NCBI RefSeq assembly: GCF_001748085.1
Contig: NZ_BBZK01000007.1
Span: forward strand, 372,001 to 436,000
Direction: 5' to 3'
Source of the DNA: Streptomyces sp. TP-A0874
GTDB taxonomy: Bacteria > Actinomycetota > Actinomycetes > Streptomycetales > Streptomycetaceae
Length of the DNA stretch: 64,000 nt
A program made the translations under genes and the position numbers. Below are positions 34,859 to 43,159 of this stretch, piece by piece; the first letter of the stretch is position 1; every line of letters starts with the position of its first letter. The notes under the pieces are model-generated. The model was not told the origin of the DNA and ran no database searches. It saw only the letters and a list, made by a program, of their open reading frames with translations.

Positions 34859-35410
34859 TCAGGGGGCCAGCCCGATGCTGGGCAGTGTCGTCGCCTCGCC
34901 GGCCGGCTCCTCCCGGGAGCGGGCTCCGCCGCGCTGCTCCGAGCGGCGCAGCCGTGCCCGGAACCAGGCCCGGGCCGGTGGGATGAGCAGCAGGTGGGCG
35001 AGCGCCACCCCGGCGGTGTTCAGCAGAAGCGAGTCCACGTCGAAGGTCCGGCCCGCGACGTTGACGTGGAGTACCGCCGTGCCGAGTGACACCAGTGCGC
35101 CGAGCAGCACGGTGCGCAGGAAGAGGGCCGGCCCGCGGTTGAGCAGCCGTCCGGCGGCCATCGGCAGCAGCACGCCGAGCGGTGCCAGGAGCAGCAGATC
35201 CCCGCCCAGGTGGCGGAGCGCGGTCCAGGGGCCCAGCTCCAGCTCCGCCTGGATGGTGGCGAGCGGGCGCAGATTCGTCGCCGTCACCCACGGCACCGAC
35301 AGTGGCCGCAGCGTCAGCCAGCCGACGAACAGCAGATGCGCGAGGAGGAAGACGGAGCCCGCCGCGCGGAAGTGGAAGGTGGCACTATCGCCGGAGCCAT
35401 GACGCTGCAC
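34859..35410 (-). CDS. VanZ family membrane protein
   Basis: A 183-residue protein with about four membrane helices and the VanZ pattern: NLRPLATIQAEL, then NLLLLAPLGV-type segment (GGDLLLLAPLGVLLP) and LLNTAGVALAHLLL. The start is GTG 35410. VanZ relatives are linked to low-level teicoplanin resistance, but most chromosomal copies have no known role. The C-terminal tail is charged. Confidence 0.83.
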   Translation of the reverse strand: MQRHGSGDSATFHFRAAGSVFLLAHLLFVGWLTLRPLSVPWVTATNLRPLATIQAELELGPWTALRHLGGDLLLLAPLGVLLPMAAGRLLNRGPALFLRTVLLGALVSLGTAVLHVNVAGRTFDVDSLLLNTAGVALAHLLLIPPARAWFRARLRRSEQRGGARSREEPAGEATTLPSIGLAP

Positions 35411-35503
35411 GCCAACATGGACGCCCTCCGCGGAGCCGCCGGTTCCTGCGCCACCGCGGAACCTGTTGTTGCGCGGGTCACTCTCCGAACCGCCGGACGC
35501 CGG

Positions 35504-36139
35504 TCAGCCCACCGACCGCCCCAGGGACGCGGCCGTCTCCGGGTGGAACCGGAGCTGCTCGCTGCACGAGTACTCCTCCGGAGCGCTGTCATCGGGGCCG
35601 CCGAGCACCACCGTGGACCCGTCCGCCGAGGCGGCCGTGCCGCTGAGGGTGCATATCAGCTGGCCCAGTGCGTAGGGCGGCAGATCGTCCGGCAGCCGGT
35701 TCAGGCGGAGGGTACCCGGCGGGTCCTGCTCCGCGGGGCCGGCCACCGCGAGGTCGAGCGGTACCTCGGAGGTGAAGCCGCCGCGGTCCTCATCCTCGGT
35801 GAGGCGGTCCTTCAGGGTGGCCAGCAGGGTCTGCGCGGTCCGTATTCGCTCCTGCCCGGTGGAGCCGGTCTCGGGGAGCCGCACCGCCCGCGGCACCGGC
35901 CGCAGCTGCGCACTGCACACCAGATAGACCTTGATCCGGGCCTCCTTCGGCGGGAGGGGGGTCGAGAGGTCGTCCTCGGGCGTGTCGCAGGACACCCGGG
36001 AGGGGGCGGGGCCGGCGTCCACCGGCATCGACGTGCCGCGTATCCCGCAGCCCGCCGTGGCCAGGAGGAGCGCCGAGGCCGCGGCGGCCACCAGCCGGCC
36101 CGAGCGCTGCGGCCTTCGGCGTCGGATTGGGGTGTTCAC
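35504..36139 (-). CDS. Lipoprotein of the afsQ operon
   Basis: A 211-residue lipoprotein with signal LVAAAASALLLATAGC (cysteine about residue 31). The outer-face domain resembles the lipoproteins that sit beside histidine kinases in actinomycetes, with paired cysteines (SCDTPED, YLVCSAQ, LICTLSG, YSCSEQ). GTG 36139 overlaps the afsQ2 stop (GTGA), so it is cotranscribed with the two-component system. It may modulate signal sensing by AfsQ2; the S. coelicolor equivalent is, from memory, the third gene of the afsQ locus. Confidence 0.82.
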   Translation of the reverse strand: MNTPIRRRRPQRSGRLVAAAASALLLATAGCGIRGTSMPVDAGPAPSRVSCDTPEDDLSTPLPPKEARIKVYLVCSAQLRPVPRAVRLPETGSTGQERIRTAQTLLATLKDRLTEDEDRGGFTSEVPLDLAVAGPAEQDPPGTLRLNRLPDDLPPYALGQLICTLSGTAASADGSTVVLGGPDDSAPEEYSCSEQLRFHPETAASLGRSVG

Positions 36140-37671
36140 TGCGGGTCCTGTTTCTGGTCGTTCCGGGTCGGCCCGAGTTCGAGTGGGGAGGCGTCCAACG
36201 GCAGTCGCAGGGTGAAGACCGCGCCTCCCTCGGGCGAGTTCGCCGCGGTGATCTCGCCGCCGTGGATGTGCGCGTTCTCCACGGCGATGGACAGGCCGAG
36301 GCCGCTCCCCTCGGAACGCGGCCGGGAGGCGCTGGCCTTGTAGAAGCGGTCGAAGACGTGCGGCAGGACCTCCTCCGGGATACCCGGGCCGTGGTCCCGG
36401 ACCTCCACCCGCAGCGACTCCGCGTCGGTGCGGATCGAGACCCGCACCGGGGAGCCGCCGTGTTTGAGCGCGTTCCCGATCAGGTTGGCCAGGATGACGT
36501 CGAGCCGGCGGGGGTCGACCCGGACGACGATGCCGCGTTCGGCGTCGAGCTCGACCGCGTCCAACCAGGCGCGGGCGTCGATGCAGGCCGTCACCATGTC
36601 CGCGATGTCCACGTCGTCCAGGACGAGTCGGGCGGTGCCGGCGTCGAAGCGGGTGACCTCCATGAGGTTCTCCACCAGGTCGCCCAGCCGCCGGGTCTCG
36701 TCCACCACCAGCCGCACCGCGGGCTCGATCATGGGGTCGAGGTTGTCCGACTCCTCCTCCAACACCTCCGTCACCGCGGTGATCGCGGTCAGCGGGGTCC
36801 GCAACTCGTGTGACATGTCGGCGACGAAGCGACGGCTCGCCTCCTCCCGGGCGCTCAGCACCTCCATCCGCTTCTCCAAGGAGGCGGCGGCGCTGTTGAA
36901 GGTGTGTGAAAGGTCGGCGAGCTCGTCGGTGCCGGAGACCTGCAGCCGGGTGTCGAGCTTCCCCTCGCCCAGCCGCCTCGCCGCCTCGCCGAGCCGCTGC
37001 ACCGGGCGCAGCACCGTCGAAGCCGCGGCCTGCGCGAGCAGCGCCGAGCCGATGAGCGCCAGCGCCGTGGCGATCCCCAGCGACCAGGCCAGCGAGTTCA
37101 GATCGTCCCGTTCGGAGGCGAGCGACTTCAGCATGTAGCCCGTCGGGCCGTCGCCGATCACCTTGGCCCCGCCGACCAGGTACGGCTCGTCGTCGAGAAC
37201 GATCCGCTGCCAGTACAGGTGGTAGGGCAGTCCGTCCCCGCCGTCGTCATCGGCCGAACGCCGCTTGTTCACCGCGATGCGCAGCGTCCGGGGAACGGTC
37301 CGGAGGGAGAACTTCGCCGCCTTGGAGGGCGCCGCGCAGTCGCTGCCGTTCTCCTGCCGGTCGATGAGGAGCACCTCGTAGTGCTGGGTGGTGCCCGCCA
37401 TCCGGTGGGCGGCGGCCTTCAGCTGCCCGCAGGGCGGCCGTATCGGGAGCGAGCCGGCGTTGTCGGCGAGGGACTTGCGGAAATCGTTGAGCGCGGCGTT
37501 CTGGGTGCGGGTCAGCACCGCGTCCCGGTTGAGCCAGTAGGCGATGCCCGAGGCGGACACGGCGGCGGTCAGCGCGACGAGGGCGAAGACGGCCACCAGG
37601 CGCAGCCGGAGGCTCGTCAGCCGGAGCAGTCCGCCGCTCCAACGCAGGACCCGGCCGGGGCGTCTGGTCAC
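36136..37671 (-). CDS. afsQ2: Sensor histidine kinase AfsQ2
   Basis: A 511-residue membrane kinase. It has a first transmembrane helix around residues 23-43, an extracytoplasmic sensor of about 130 residues, a second helix near 180-200, HAMP, HisKA with the phospho-acceptor His in DMSHELRTPLTAI, and HATPase motifs (NLIGNALKHGG, VRDHGPGIPEE, GSGLGLSI). GTG 37671 overlaps the afsQ1 stop (GTGA). In S. coelicolor AfsQ1/Q2 controls antibiotic production and nitrogen/glutamate-linked growth. The name is given by similarity and by position beside sigQ. Confidence 0.92.
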   Translation of the reverse strand: MTRRPGRVLRWSGGLLRLTSLRLRLVAVFALVALTAAVSASGIAYWLNRDAVLTRTQNAALNDFRKSLADNAGSLPIRPPCGQLKAAAHRMAGTTQHYEVLLIDRQENGSDCAAPSKAAKFSLRTVPRTLRIAVNKRRSADDDGGDGLPYHLYWQRIVLDDEPYLVGGAKVIGDGPTGYMLKSLASERDDLNSLAWSLGIATALALIGSALLAQAAASTVLRPVQRLGEAARRLGEGKLDTRLQVSGTDELADLSHTFNSAAASLEKRMEVLSAREEASRRFVADMSHELRTPLTAITAVTEVLEEESDNLDPMIEPAVRLVVDETRRLGDLVENLMEVTRFDAGTARLVLDDVDIADMVTACIDARAWLDAVELDAERGIVVRVDPRRLDVILANLIGNALKHGGSPVRVSIRTDAESLRVEVRDHGPGIPEEVLPHVFDRFYKASASRPRSEGSGLGLSIAVENAHIHGGEITAANSPEGGAVFTLRLPLDASPLELGPTRNDQKQDPQ

Positions 37672-38354
37672 TGCGGGGCGTCCAGCCGGTAGCCGACGCC
37701 GCGGACGGTGCGGATCAGCGTCGGCGCGGACGGCACGTCCTCCACCTTGGCGCGCAGCCGCTGCACACAGGCGTCGACCAGCCGGGAGTCCCCCAGGTAG
37801 TCGTGCTCCCAGACCAGCCGCAGCAACTGCTGCCGGGACAGCGCCTGCCCGGGCCGCCTGCTCAGCTCCAGCAGCAGCCGCAGCTCGGTCGGCGTCAGCT
37901 GCAACTCCTCGCCGTTCTTGGTCACGGTCATCGCCGACCGGTCGATGACCAGGCTGCCGAAGGCCGCCGCGTCGTTCGACTCCCGCTCGCCGCGGCGCAG
38001 GACCGCGCGGATCCGGGCGTCGAGCACCCGCGGCTGGATGGGCTTGACCACGTAGTCGTCCGCCCCGGACTCGAGCCCCACCACGACATCGATGTCGTCG
38101 CTGCGCGCGGTCAGCAGGATGATCGGCAGCTGGTCGGTGCGCCTGATCCGGCGGCACACCTCGAACCCGTCGATCCCCGGAAGCATCACGTCCAGCACGA
38201 TCAGATCGGGCCTGCGCTCGCGCAGCAGGCTCAGGCCCTCCTCGCCCGTCGCCGCGGCCACCACACGGTGGCCCTGGCGGGTCAGGGAGAGTTCGAGGGC
38301 CGTACGGATGGCGTCGTCGTCCTCAATCAGCAACAGGGAAGGCACGGGGGTCAT
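37668..38354 (-). CDS. afsQ1: Response regulator AfsQ1
   Basis: A 228-residue OmpR/PhoB-type regulator. The receiver domain has acidic pocket LLIEDDDA, phospho-acceptor Asp in LIVLDVMLPG, Thr in LLTARSDD and Lys in VVKPIQPRVL. The C-terminal winged helix carries LTPTELRLLLELS and DSRLVDACVQRLRAKVE. It is first in the operon and divergent from sigQ. A direct-repeat box matching the published AfsQ1 pattern lies in the shared region. Confidence 0.93.
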   Translation of the reverse strand: MTPVPSLLLIEDDDAIRTALELSLTRQGHRVVAAATGEEGLSLLRERRPDLIVLDVMLPGIDGFEVCRRIRRTDQLPIILLTARSDDIDVVVGLESGADDYVVKPIQPRVLDARIRAVLRRGERESNDAAAFGSLVIDRSAMTVTKNGEELQLTPTELRLLLELSRRPGQALSRQQLLRLVWEHDYLGDSRLVDACVQRLRAKVEDVPSAPTLIRTVRGVGYRLDAPQ

Positions 38355-38403
38355 TCTGGCCCAAGAGGCCTTCGAGTTCGACAGCCGGACCGGGCCTACG
38401 CCT

Positions 38404-38430
38404 GTGACAGGCCTGTGACAGGCGTCTGAC
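38404..38430. promoter_or_regulatory. AfsQ1 binding box between afsQ1 and sigQ
   Basis: GTGAC at 38404-38408 and 38415-38419, then CTGAC at 38426-38430, each 11 bases apart. This fits the reported AfsQ1 pattern GTnAC-n6-GTnAC with a third, degenerate repeat. It lies 50 bases before afsQ1 and 93 before sigQ, so it could serve both. Confidence 0.8.
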
Positions 38431-38522
38431 AGCCCGATGAAACTGGGGCGGCAGTCTGTATCGCACCGGATGGACAGGGGTCCGGAGAGCTAGGCGACAG
38501 GCTCCAGCGACGGGGGCGCGGG

Positions 38523-39272
38523 ATGAACACACTGCACACCGGCAAGACCAGCGCAGTTCTTCATGTGCGCCCCTGCTCGACGGGGCGGAGCCCGGAGAAG
38601 TCCGGTGCCGTGAGCGGGCGGGGGTGCGCTCGCGGCACCGGGCGTCAGCGCCAGCCCTACGTGGTGGCGATTGACGCGGTGGCGGAGGGGAAGGGCGGAA
38701 AGGCCGGGGGGCACGGGGGAGGTGCGTACCGGGAGGAGCGGGGCAGCCTGACCGAGGCGGAGTTCACCGCCTATGTCAGGGAGCGTCGCGCCTCCCTGTA
38801 CGCGACCGCCTACCACCTGACCGGGGACCGATTCGAGGCCGAGGACCTGCTGCAGAGCGCGTTGTTCTCCACCTACCGGGCGTGGGAGCGGATCAGCGAC
38901 AAGGCGGCGGTCGGCGGCTATCTGCGGCGCACCATGACCAACCTCCACATCAGCGCCTGGCGGCGGCGGAAACTCAGCGAGTACCCCACCGAGGAGCTGC
39001 CGGAGACAGCCGGCGACCAGGACGCGATGCGCGGCACGGAACTGCGCGCCGTGCTCTGGCAGGCGCTGGCCCGGCTACCCGAACTCCAGCGCACCATGCT
39101 GGTGTTGCGCTACTACGAGGGACGTACGGACCCGGAGATCGCGGACATTCTCAATATGAGCGTCGGAACGGTCAAGAGCAGCATCTGGCGTTCGCTGCGC
39201 AGGCTGCGCGACGACGAGGTGCTCAGCCGCGGCCGTGACCGGGAGGAGTCCTTCGGCGAACTGGTCGCCTGA
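38523..39272 (+). CDS. sigQ: SigE-type RNA polymerase sigma factor SigQ
   Basis: A 249-residue ECF sigma factor of the actinobacterial SigE-70 group. Region 2 begins near residue 77 (FTAYVRERRASLYATAYHL, then EDLLQSALFSTYRAW) and region 4 contains MLVLRYYEGRTDPEIADILN and VGTVKSSIWRSL. A low-complexity N-terminal extension of about 70 residues precedes region 2. It is divergent from afsQ1; in S. coelicolor SigQ acts with and against AfsQ in antibiotic control. The long extension is consistent with the start at 38523, though a later start cannot be excluded. Confidence 0.9.
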   Translation: MNTLHTGKTSAVLHVRPCSTGRSPEKSGAVSGRGCARGTGRQRQPYVVAIDAVAEGKGGKAGGHGGGAYREERGSLTEAEFTAYVRERRASLYATAYHLTGDRFEAEDLLQSALFSTYRAWERISDKAAVGGYLRRTMTNLHISAWRRRKLSEYPTEELPETAGDQDAMRGTELRAVLWQALARLPELQRTMLVLRYYEGRTDPEIADILNMSVGTVKSSIWRSLRRLRDDEVLSRGRDREESFGELVA

Positions 39273-39331
39273 AGGTCCGGGGGGACGGGGGAGGCAACGG
39301 GGGGCGCCGTCGGGGGCGGCGCACGGGGGGA

Positions 39332-39375
39332 AGAGCGGGATCGAACGGCCGGGGGGGTCTGTTCGATCCCGCTCT
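39332..39375. terminator. Terminator between sigQ and uridine kinase
   Basis: Perfect 15-base arms (AGAGCGGGATCGAAC at 39332-39346 and its complement at 39361-39375) with a 14-base G-rich loop, between convergent genes. Confidence 0.75.
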
Positions 39376-39405
39376 CGCCGTGCGGGCGTACCGGTTCCGG
39401 GCGCC

Positions 39406-40134
39406 TCAGGCGTCGGCCGGTACCGAGCCTCCGGCCCGCTCGGCACGGCTGTCCCGGCCGCCGTCCGCGGTTTCCACCGGGCGACCGCCTTCCCGCAGCC
39501 CGCTCCGGGGGCCGGGGATCGCCGTGGGGGCGTCGGCGGGGCGGGCGGCCGCTATCCGTGCGAGAGCTTCCCGCTTGCCGCAGGGGCGGGCCCCCAGCGC
39601 GGTCTGCCGGGCCACGATGCCCGGCTCCGAGCGCATCAGCCGCCAGCCGCGCCGCAGCAGCACCGGGACGGACTTGCGTCCCTCCCGCAGGTCGCGCAGC
39701 AGCCGCCGGCGGAAGGTGGTGGACGGACGCCCGCGCAGGCACAGGGCGTCCGCGAGCAGCCCGCGTTCCCGGCAGGCGTCGACGATGTCGGCGGCGAAGA
39801 TGCCCTCGGCCACGAACACCGGTGCGCGGCCGAGGTCGAGAAGTTCTTCCCCGATCCGGGAACTGACGGAGATGTCGTAGCGGGGAACGGTCGCCCGGCC
39901 GGCGCGGCAGAGGGTCTCGATGGCCTCGACGGCCGCCTCCGCGTCCCAAGAGCGGGCCGAGTCCCAGTCCGCGCCGGAGCCGTCCGGCAGCTCCGGGAGG
40001 GTCGGGTCGTCACCGTCCTTGTAGAAGTCGTCCAGGTGGAGCACGGGAAGCCCGGTCCGCTCGGCGAGAGATGACTTGCCGGAGCCGGATGGGCCGGCCA
40101 GGAGGATGACGAGGGGGGAGCGTTGGGAACTCAC
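39406..40134 (-). CDS. Uridine kinase-like P-loop kinase
   Basis: A 242-residue kinase. It opens SPLVILLAGPSGSGKSSLAE (Walker A), then LHLDDFYKDGDD, PRYDIS and FVAEGIFA, the pattern of uridine kinase/phosphoribulokinase-like proteins. It probably phosphorylates uridine (or cytidine) in pyrimidine salvage. GTG 40134 is preferred because 54 extra residues from 40296 have no family match. The C-terminal 50 residues are basic and Pro/Gly-rich. It is not coupled to the other nucleoside genes and lacks the CTACGCGCGTAG site. Confidence 0.82.
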   Translation of the reverse strand: MSSQRSPLVILLAGPSGSGKSSLAERTGLPVLHLDDFYKDGDDPTLPELPDGSGADWDSARSWDAEAAVEAIETLCRAGRATVPRYDISVSSRIGEELLDLGRAPVFVAEGIFAADIVDACRERGLLADALCLRGRPSTTFRRRLLRDLREGRKSVPVLLRRGWRLMRSEPGIVARQTALGARPCGKREALARIAAARPADAPTAIPGPRSGLREGGRPVETADGGRDSRAERAGGSVPADA

Positions 40135-40268
40135 GGGAAACCATTGTCGGGCATCCCCGAGGGGTTTTGACCCGCTGGGTACGGCATTGGATTTGCCCCG
40201 CCGGCCTCGGCTACGATCCGTGTCCGTCCGAACACGATGAGCCAGCAAACCGACGGCAGGTGGACAAC

Positions 40269-40706
40269 ATGCCCTCCCACGCTCGACCCAAGGCATCGAA
40301 GTTCCCCCGAGCGCTCCTGCGCGCGGGGCTGTTCGTGGCCGCGACCGGGGCCGCGCTCGGCACGGCGGGGGCCGCCAGCGCGGCGACCGCCGAGCCCGCC
40401 GCGACCGCGGCGGAACCGATCCGGACGCCGGTGGGCGAACTGGACGGCGCGATGCTGAACGATCCGACGAGCACGGTGACGGGGGCGCTGCCGCACGTGC
40501 TGGGCGGTGCCCTCGGTCCGGTCAAGCACCTGCGGCCCAATCCGCTCGCCGGTACCGGAGTTGACCCGCTCAGCAACTCCGTCGGCACCCAGGTGGCCGA
40601 CCTCCCCGCGGTGGGCACCCAACTCGTCACCCAGCCGCTGGCCGACGGCGCCGCGGTCGACGAACTGCCGCTGGTGAAGTCGGTGGCCGGGCTGCTGCCG
40701 GGCTGA
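40269..40706 (+). CDS. Small secreted alanine-rich protein
   Basis: A 145-residue protein with a long Sec signal (basic residues to about 18, hydrophobic to about 40, cut near ASAATA). The mature part is about 100 residues without cysteines, ending LPLVKSVAGLLPG. In length, composition and ending (Leu/Gly/Pro/Val-rich) it resembles the secreted protein at 33260-33601. Function unknown. A strong terminator follows. Confidence 0.68.
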   Translation: MPSHARPKASKFPRALLRAGLFVAATGAALGTAGAASAATAEPAATAAEPIRTPVGELDGAMLNDPTSTVTGALPHVLGGALGPVKHLRPNPLAGTGVDPLSNSVGTQVADLPAVGTQLVTQPLADGAAVDELPLVKSVAGLLPG

Positions 40707-40740
40707 CCCGGGTCGCCGCGTCGGCGACCGCGGTGAGACA

Positions 40741-40782
40741 CCGGTGCGGGGGCGGCCCTGGGTCGGGCCGCCCCCGCACCGG
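40741..40782. terminator. Strong bidirectional terminator
   Basis: Perfect 18-base arms (CCGGTGCGGGGGCGGCCC at 40741-40758 and complement at 40765-40782) around TGGGTC. It lies between the secreted-protein gene and the convergent aldehyde dehydrogenase gene. Confidence 0.85.
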
Positions 40783-40796
40783 CTCGCGTCCGCCGC

Positions 40797-41669
40797 TCAG
40801 ATCCCCAGCGGGTGCCAGACGGTCTTCGTCTCCAGGAAGGCCAGCATCCGCTCGGTGCCCGGGTCGGCGGACCAGTCGGTGGCGGAGGGGCGCAGCACCC
40901 GTTTGAGGTTGTCCGCCGCCGCCGTCTCCAACTCCTTGGCCAGCTCGGCGTCCTCAGCGGCCCCGGCCAGGTCGATCGCGTTCACGTCCTGGTGGGCGGC
41001 GAGCGGCGCCGCCACCTCCGCCGTCCGGCCCGAGAGCACGTTGACGACCCCGCCCGGCACGTCCGAGGTGGCCAGCACCTCCGCCAGCGAGAGCGCCGGC
41101 AGCGGAGAGCTCTCGGAGGCGACCAGCACCACCGAGTTGCCGGTGACGATCGCCGGTGCGAGGACGGAGACCAACCCGAGGAAGGACGAACGCTGCGGTG
41201 CCAGCAGCGCCACCACGCCGGTCGGTTCGGGGGTTGAGAGGTTGAAGAACGGGCCGGAGACAGGGTTGGCCGAGCCGGCGATCTGCGCGAGCTTGTCCGA
41301 CCAGCCCGCGTACCACACCCAGCGGTCGACGGCGGCCGCCACCTGCGCGGACGCCTTGGCCTTCGACAGCCCCTCGGCGTCGGCGACCTCGGCCGTGAAC
41401 TGCTCGCGGCGCCCCTCCAGCATCTCGGCGACCCGGTAGAGGATCTGGCCGCGGTTGTACGCGGTCGCCCCCGACCAGCCCCCGAACGCCTTGCGGGCGG
41501 CGCGGACGGCGTCCCGGGCGTCCTTGCGGGAGGACAGCGGCGCGTTGGCGAGCCACCTGCCCTTGCTGTCGCTCACCTCGTACACCCGTCCGCTCTCGGA
41601 GCGAGGAAACTTCCCTCCGACGAAGAGCTTGTAGGTCTTCAGCACACTCAAACGGTCGTTCGCAGTCAC
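40797..41669 (-). CDS. Truncated ALDH-fold protein lacking the catalytic domain (ALDH16-like C-terminal half)
   Basis: A 290-residue protein with an ALDH-like N-terminal region (YKLFVGGKFPRSESGRVYEV, then ALLAPQRSSFLGLVSVLAPAIVTGN) but no catalytic cysteine segment; it passes directly to KTVWHPLGI. It contains no Cys at all. GTG 41669 overlaps the stop of the full-length ALDH gene (GTGA). The pair (495 + 290 residues) matches the layout of ALDH16, in which a normal ALDH domain is followed by a pseudo-ALDH domain without the catalytic part. It probably binds the full-length subunit rather than acting alone. Confidence 0.8.
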   Translation of the reverse strand: MTANDRLSVLKTYKLFVGGKFPRSESGRVYEVSDSKGRWLANAPLSSRKDARDAVRAARKAFGGWSGATAYNRGQILYRVAEMLEGRREQFTAEVADAEGLSKAKASAQVAAAVDRWVWYAGWSDKLAQIAGSANPVSGPFFNLSTPEPTGVVALLAPQRSSFLGLVSVLAPAIVTGNSVVLVASESSPLPALSLAEVLATSDVPGGVVNVLSGRTAEVAAPLAAHQDVNAIDLAGAAEDAELAKELETAAADNLKRVLRPSATDWSADPGTERMLAFLETKTVWHPLGI

Positions 41670-43153
41670 TTCTCGGCCGCCTCTCGGCTCGCCGGGGCGA
41701 GGTAGGGCTCCAGACCGTGGCGGCCGCCCTCGCGCCCGAAGCCCGACTCCTTGTAGCCGCCGAACGGCGAGGCCGGGTCGAACTTGTTGAAGGTGTTGGC
41801 CCAGACGATGCCGGCCCGGAGCTGGTCCGCCATCCACAGGATGCGTGAGCCCTTCTCCGTCCAGACACCGGCCGACAGCCCGTACGGGGTGTTGTTGGCC
41901 TTCTCCACCGCCTCCGCCGGGGTGCGGAAGGTCAGCACGGAGAGCACCGGGCCGAAGATCTCCTCCCGGGCGATCCGGTGCGCCTGGGTCACACCGGTGA
42001 AGAGGGTGGGCGCGAACCAGTAGCCGGTGGACGGCAGTTCGCACGCCGGGGACCAGCGCTCGGCGCCCTCGGCCTCGCCCGCCTCCGCCAGCGCCCGGAT
42101 CCGGGCCAGCTGCTCCGGCGAGTTGATGGCACCGATGTCGGTGTTCTTGTCCAGGGGGTCACCCACGCGCAGGGTGGCCATCCGCCGCTTGAGGGAGTCC
42201 AGCAACTCCTCGGCCACCGACTCCTGCACCAGCAGTCGGGAACCGGCGCAGCAGACGTGCCCCTGGTTGAAGAAGATGCCGTTGACGACGCCCTCGACGG
42301 CCTGGTCCAGGGGGGCGTCGTCGAAGACGATGTTCGCCGCCTTGCCGCCCAGTTCGAGGGTGATCCGCTTGTCGGTGCCGGCGACCGCCCGGGCGATGCT
42401 CTTCCCCACCCCGGTCGAACCGGTGAAGGCGATCTTGTCGATGCCCTCGTGCTCCACCAACTGGGAACCGGTGGCGCCGGCTCCGGTGATGATGTTGACG
42501 ACACCGCGGGGGAGCCCGGCCTGACGGCAGATGTCCGCGAAGAAGAGCGCTGAGAGCGGAGTGGTCTCGGCGGGCTTGAGCACCACGGTGTTGCCGGTGG
42601 CGAGCGCCGGGGCGATCTTCCAGGCGAGCATCAGCAGTGGGAAGTTCCAGGGGATGATCTGCCCGGCCACACCCAGCGGTCGCGGATCGCGGCCGTAGCC
42701 CGCGTAGGAGAGCTTGTCGGCCCAGCCCGCGTAGTAGAAGAAGTGGGCCGCCACCAGCGGGAGGTCGGAGTCCCGCGACTCGCGGATCGGCTTGCCGTTG
42801 TCCAGCGACTCCAGGACCGCGAGCTCGCGGGAGCGCTCCTGGATGATCCGGGCGATCCGGAAGAGGTACTTGGCGCGTTCCGCGCCGGGCAGCGCCGACC
42901 AGCTGGTGAAGGCCTTCCGGGCCGCGCGGACGGCGGCGTCCACGTCCTCGGCGTCGGCCAGGGCGACCTCGGCGAGCACCTCCTCGGAGGCGGGTGAGAC
43001 GGTCTTGAAGACCTGCCCGCCCGCCGCCTCCCGGAACTCGCCGTCGATGAACAGCCCGTAGGAGGGGGCGATGTCGACGATCGACCGCGACTCGGGCGCC
43101 GGGGCGTACTCGAATGCCTGTTTGTCGGTGCTCATCTGATTCGTTTGGCTCAT
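41666..43153 (-). CDS. Aldehyde dehydrogenase (full-length, ALDH16-like N-terminal partner)
   Basis: A 495-residue NAD(P)-dependent aldehyde dehydrogenase. Motifs are [34 protein letters not shown], the general base Glu in LELGGKAAN, the nucleophile Cys in [19 protein letters not shown] and [17 protein letters not shown] end ([16 protein letters not shown]). It lies 6 bases after deoC, so it may oxidise acetaldehyde released by that aldolase. ATG 43153 has GGTGGA upstream; ATG 43135 is an alternative. It is translationally coupled to the truncated ALDH gene. Confidence 0.9.
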   Translation of the reverse strand: MSQTNQMSTDKQAFEYAPAPESRSIVDIAPSYGLFIDGEFREAAGGQVFKTVSPASEEVLAEVALADAEDVDAAVRAARKAFTSWSALPGAERAKYLFRIARIIQERSRELAVLESLDNGKPIRESRDSDLPLVAAHFFYYAGWADKLSYAGYGRDPRPLGVAGQIIPWNFPLLMLAWKIAPALATGNTVVLKPAETTPLSALFFADICRQAGLPRGVVNIITGAGATGSQLVEHEGIDKIAFTGSTGVGKSIARAVAGTDKRITLELGGKAANIVFDDAPLDQAVEGVVNGIFFNQGHVCCAGSRLLVQESVAEELLDSLKRRMATLRVGDPLDKNTDIGAINSPEQLARIRALAEAGEAEGAERWSPACELPSTGYWFAPTLFTGVTQAHRIAREEIFGPVLSVLTFRTPAEAVEKANNTPYGLSAGVWTEKGSRILWMADQLRAGIVWANTFNKFDPASPFGGYKESGFGREGGRHGLEPYLAPASREAAEK

Positions 43154-43159
43154 CGGGCG

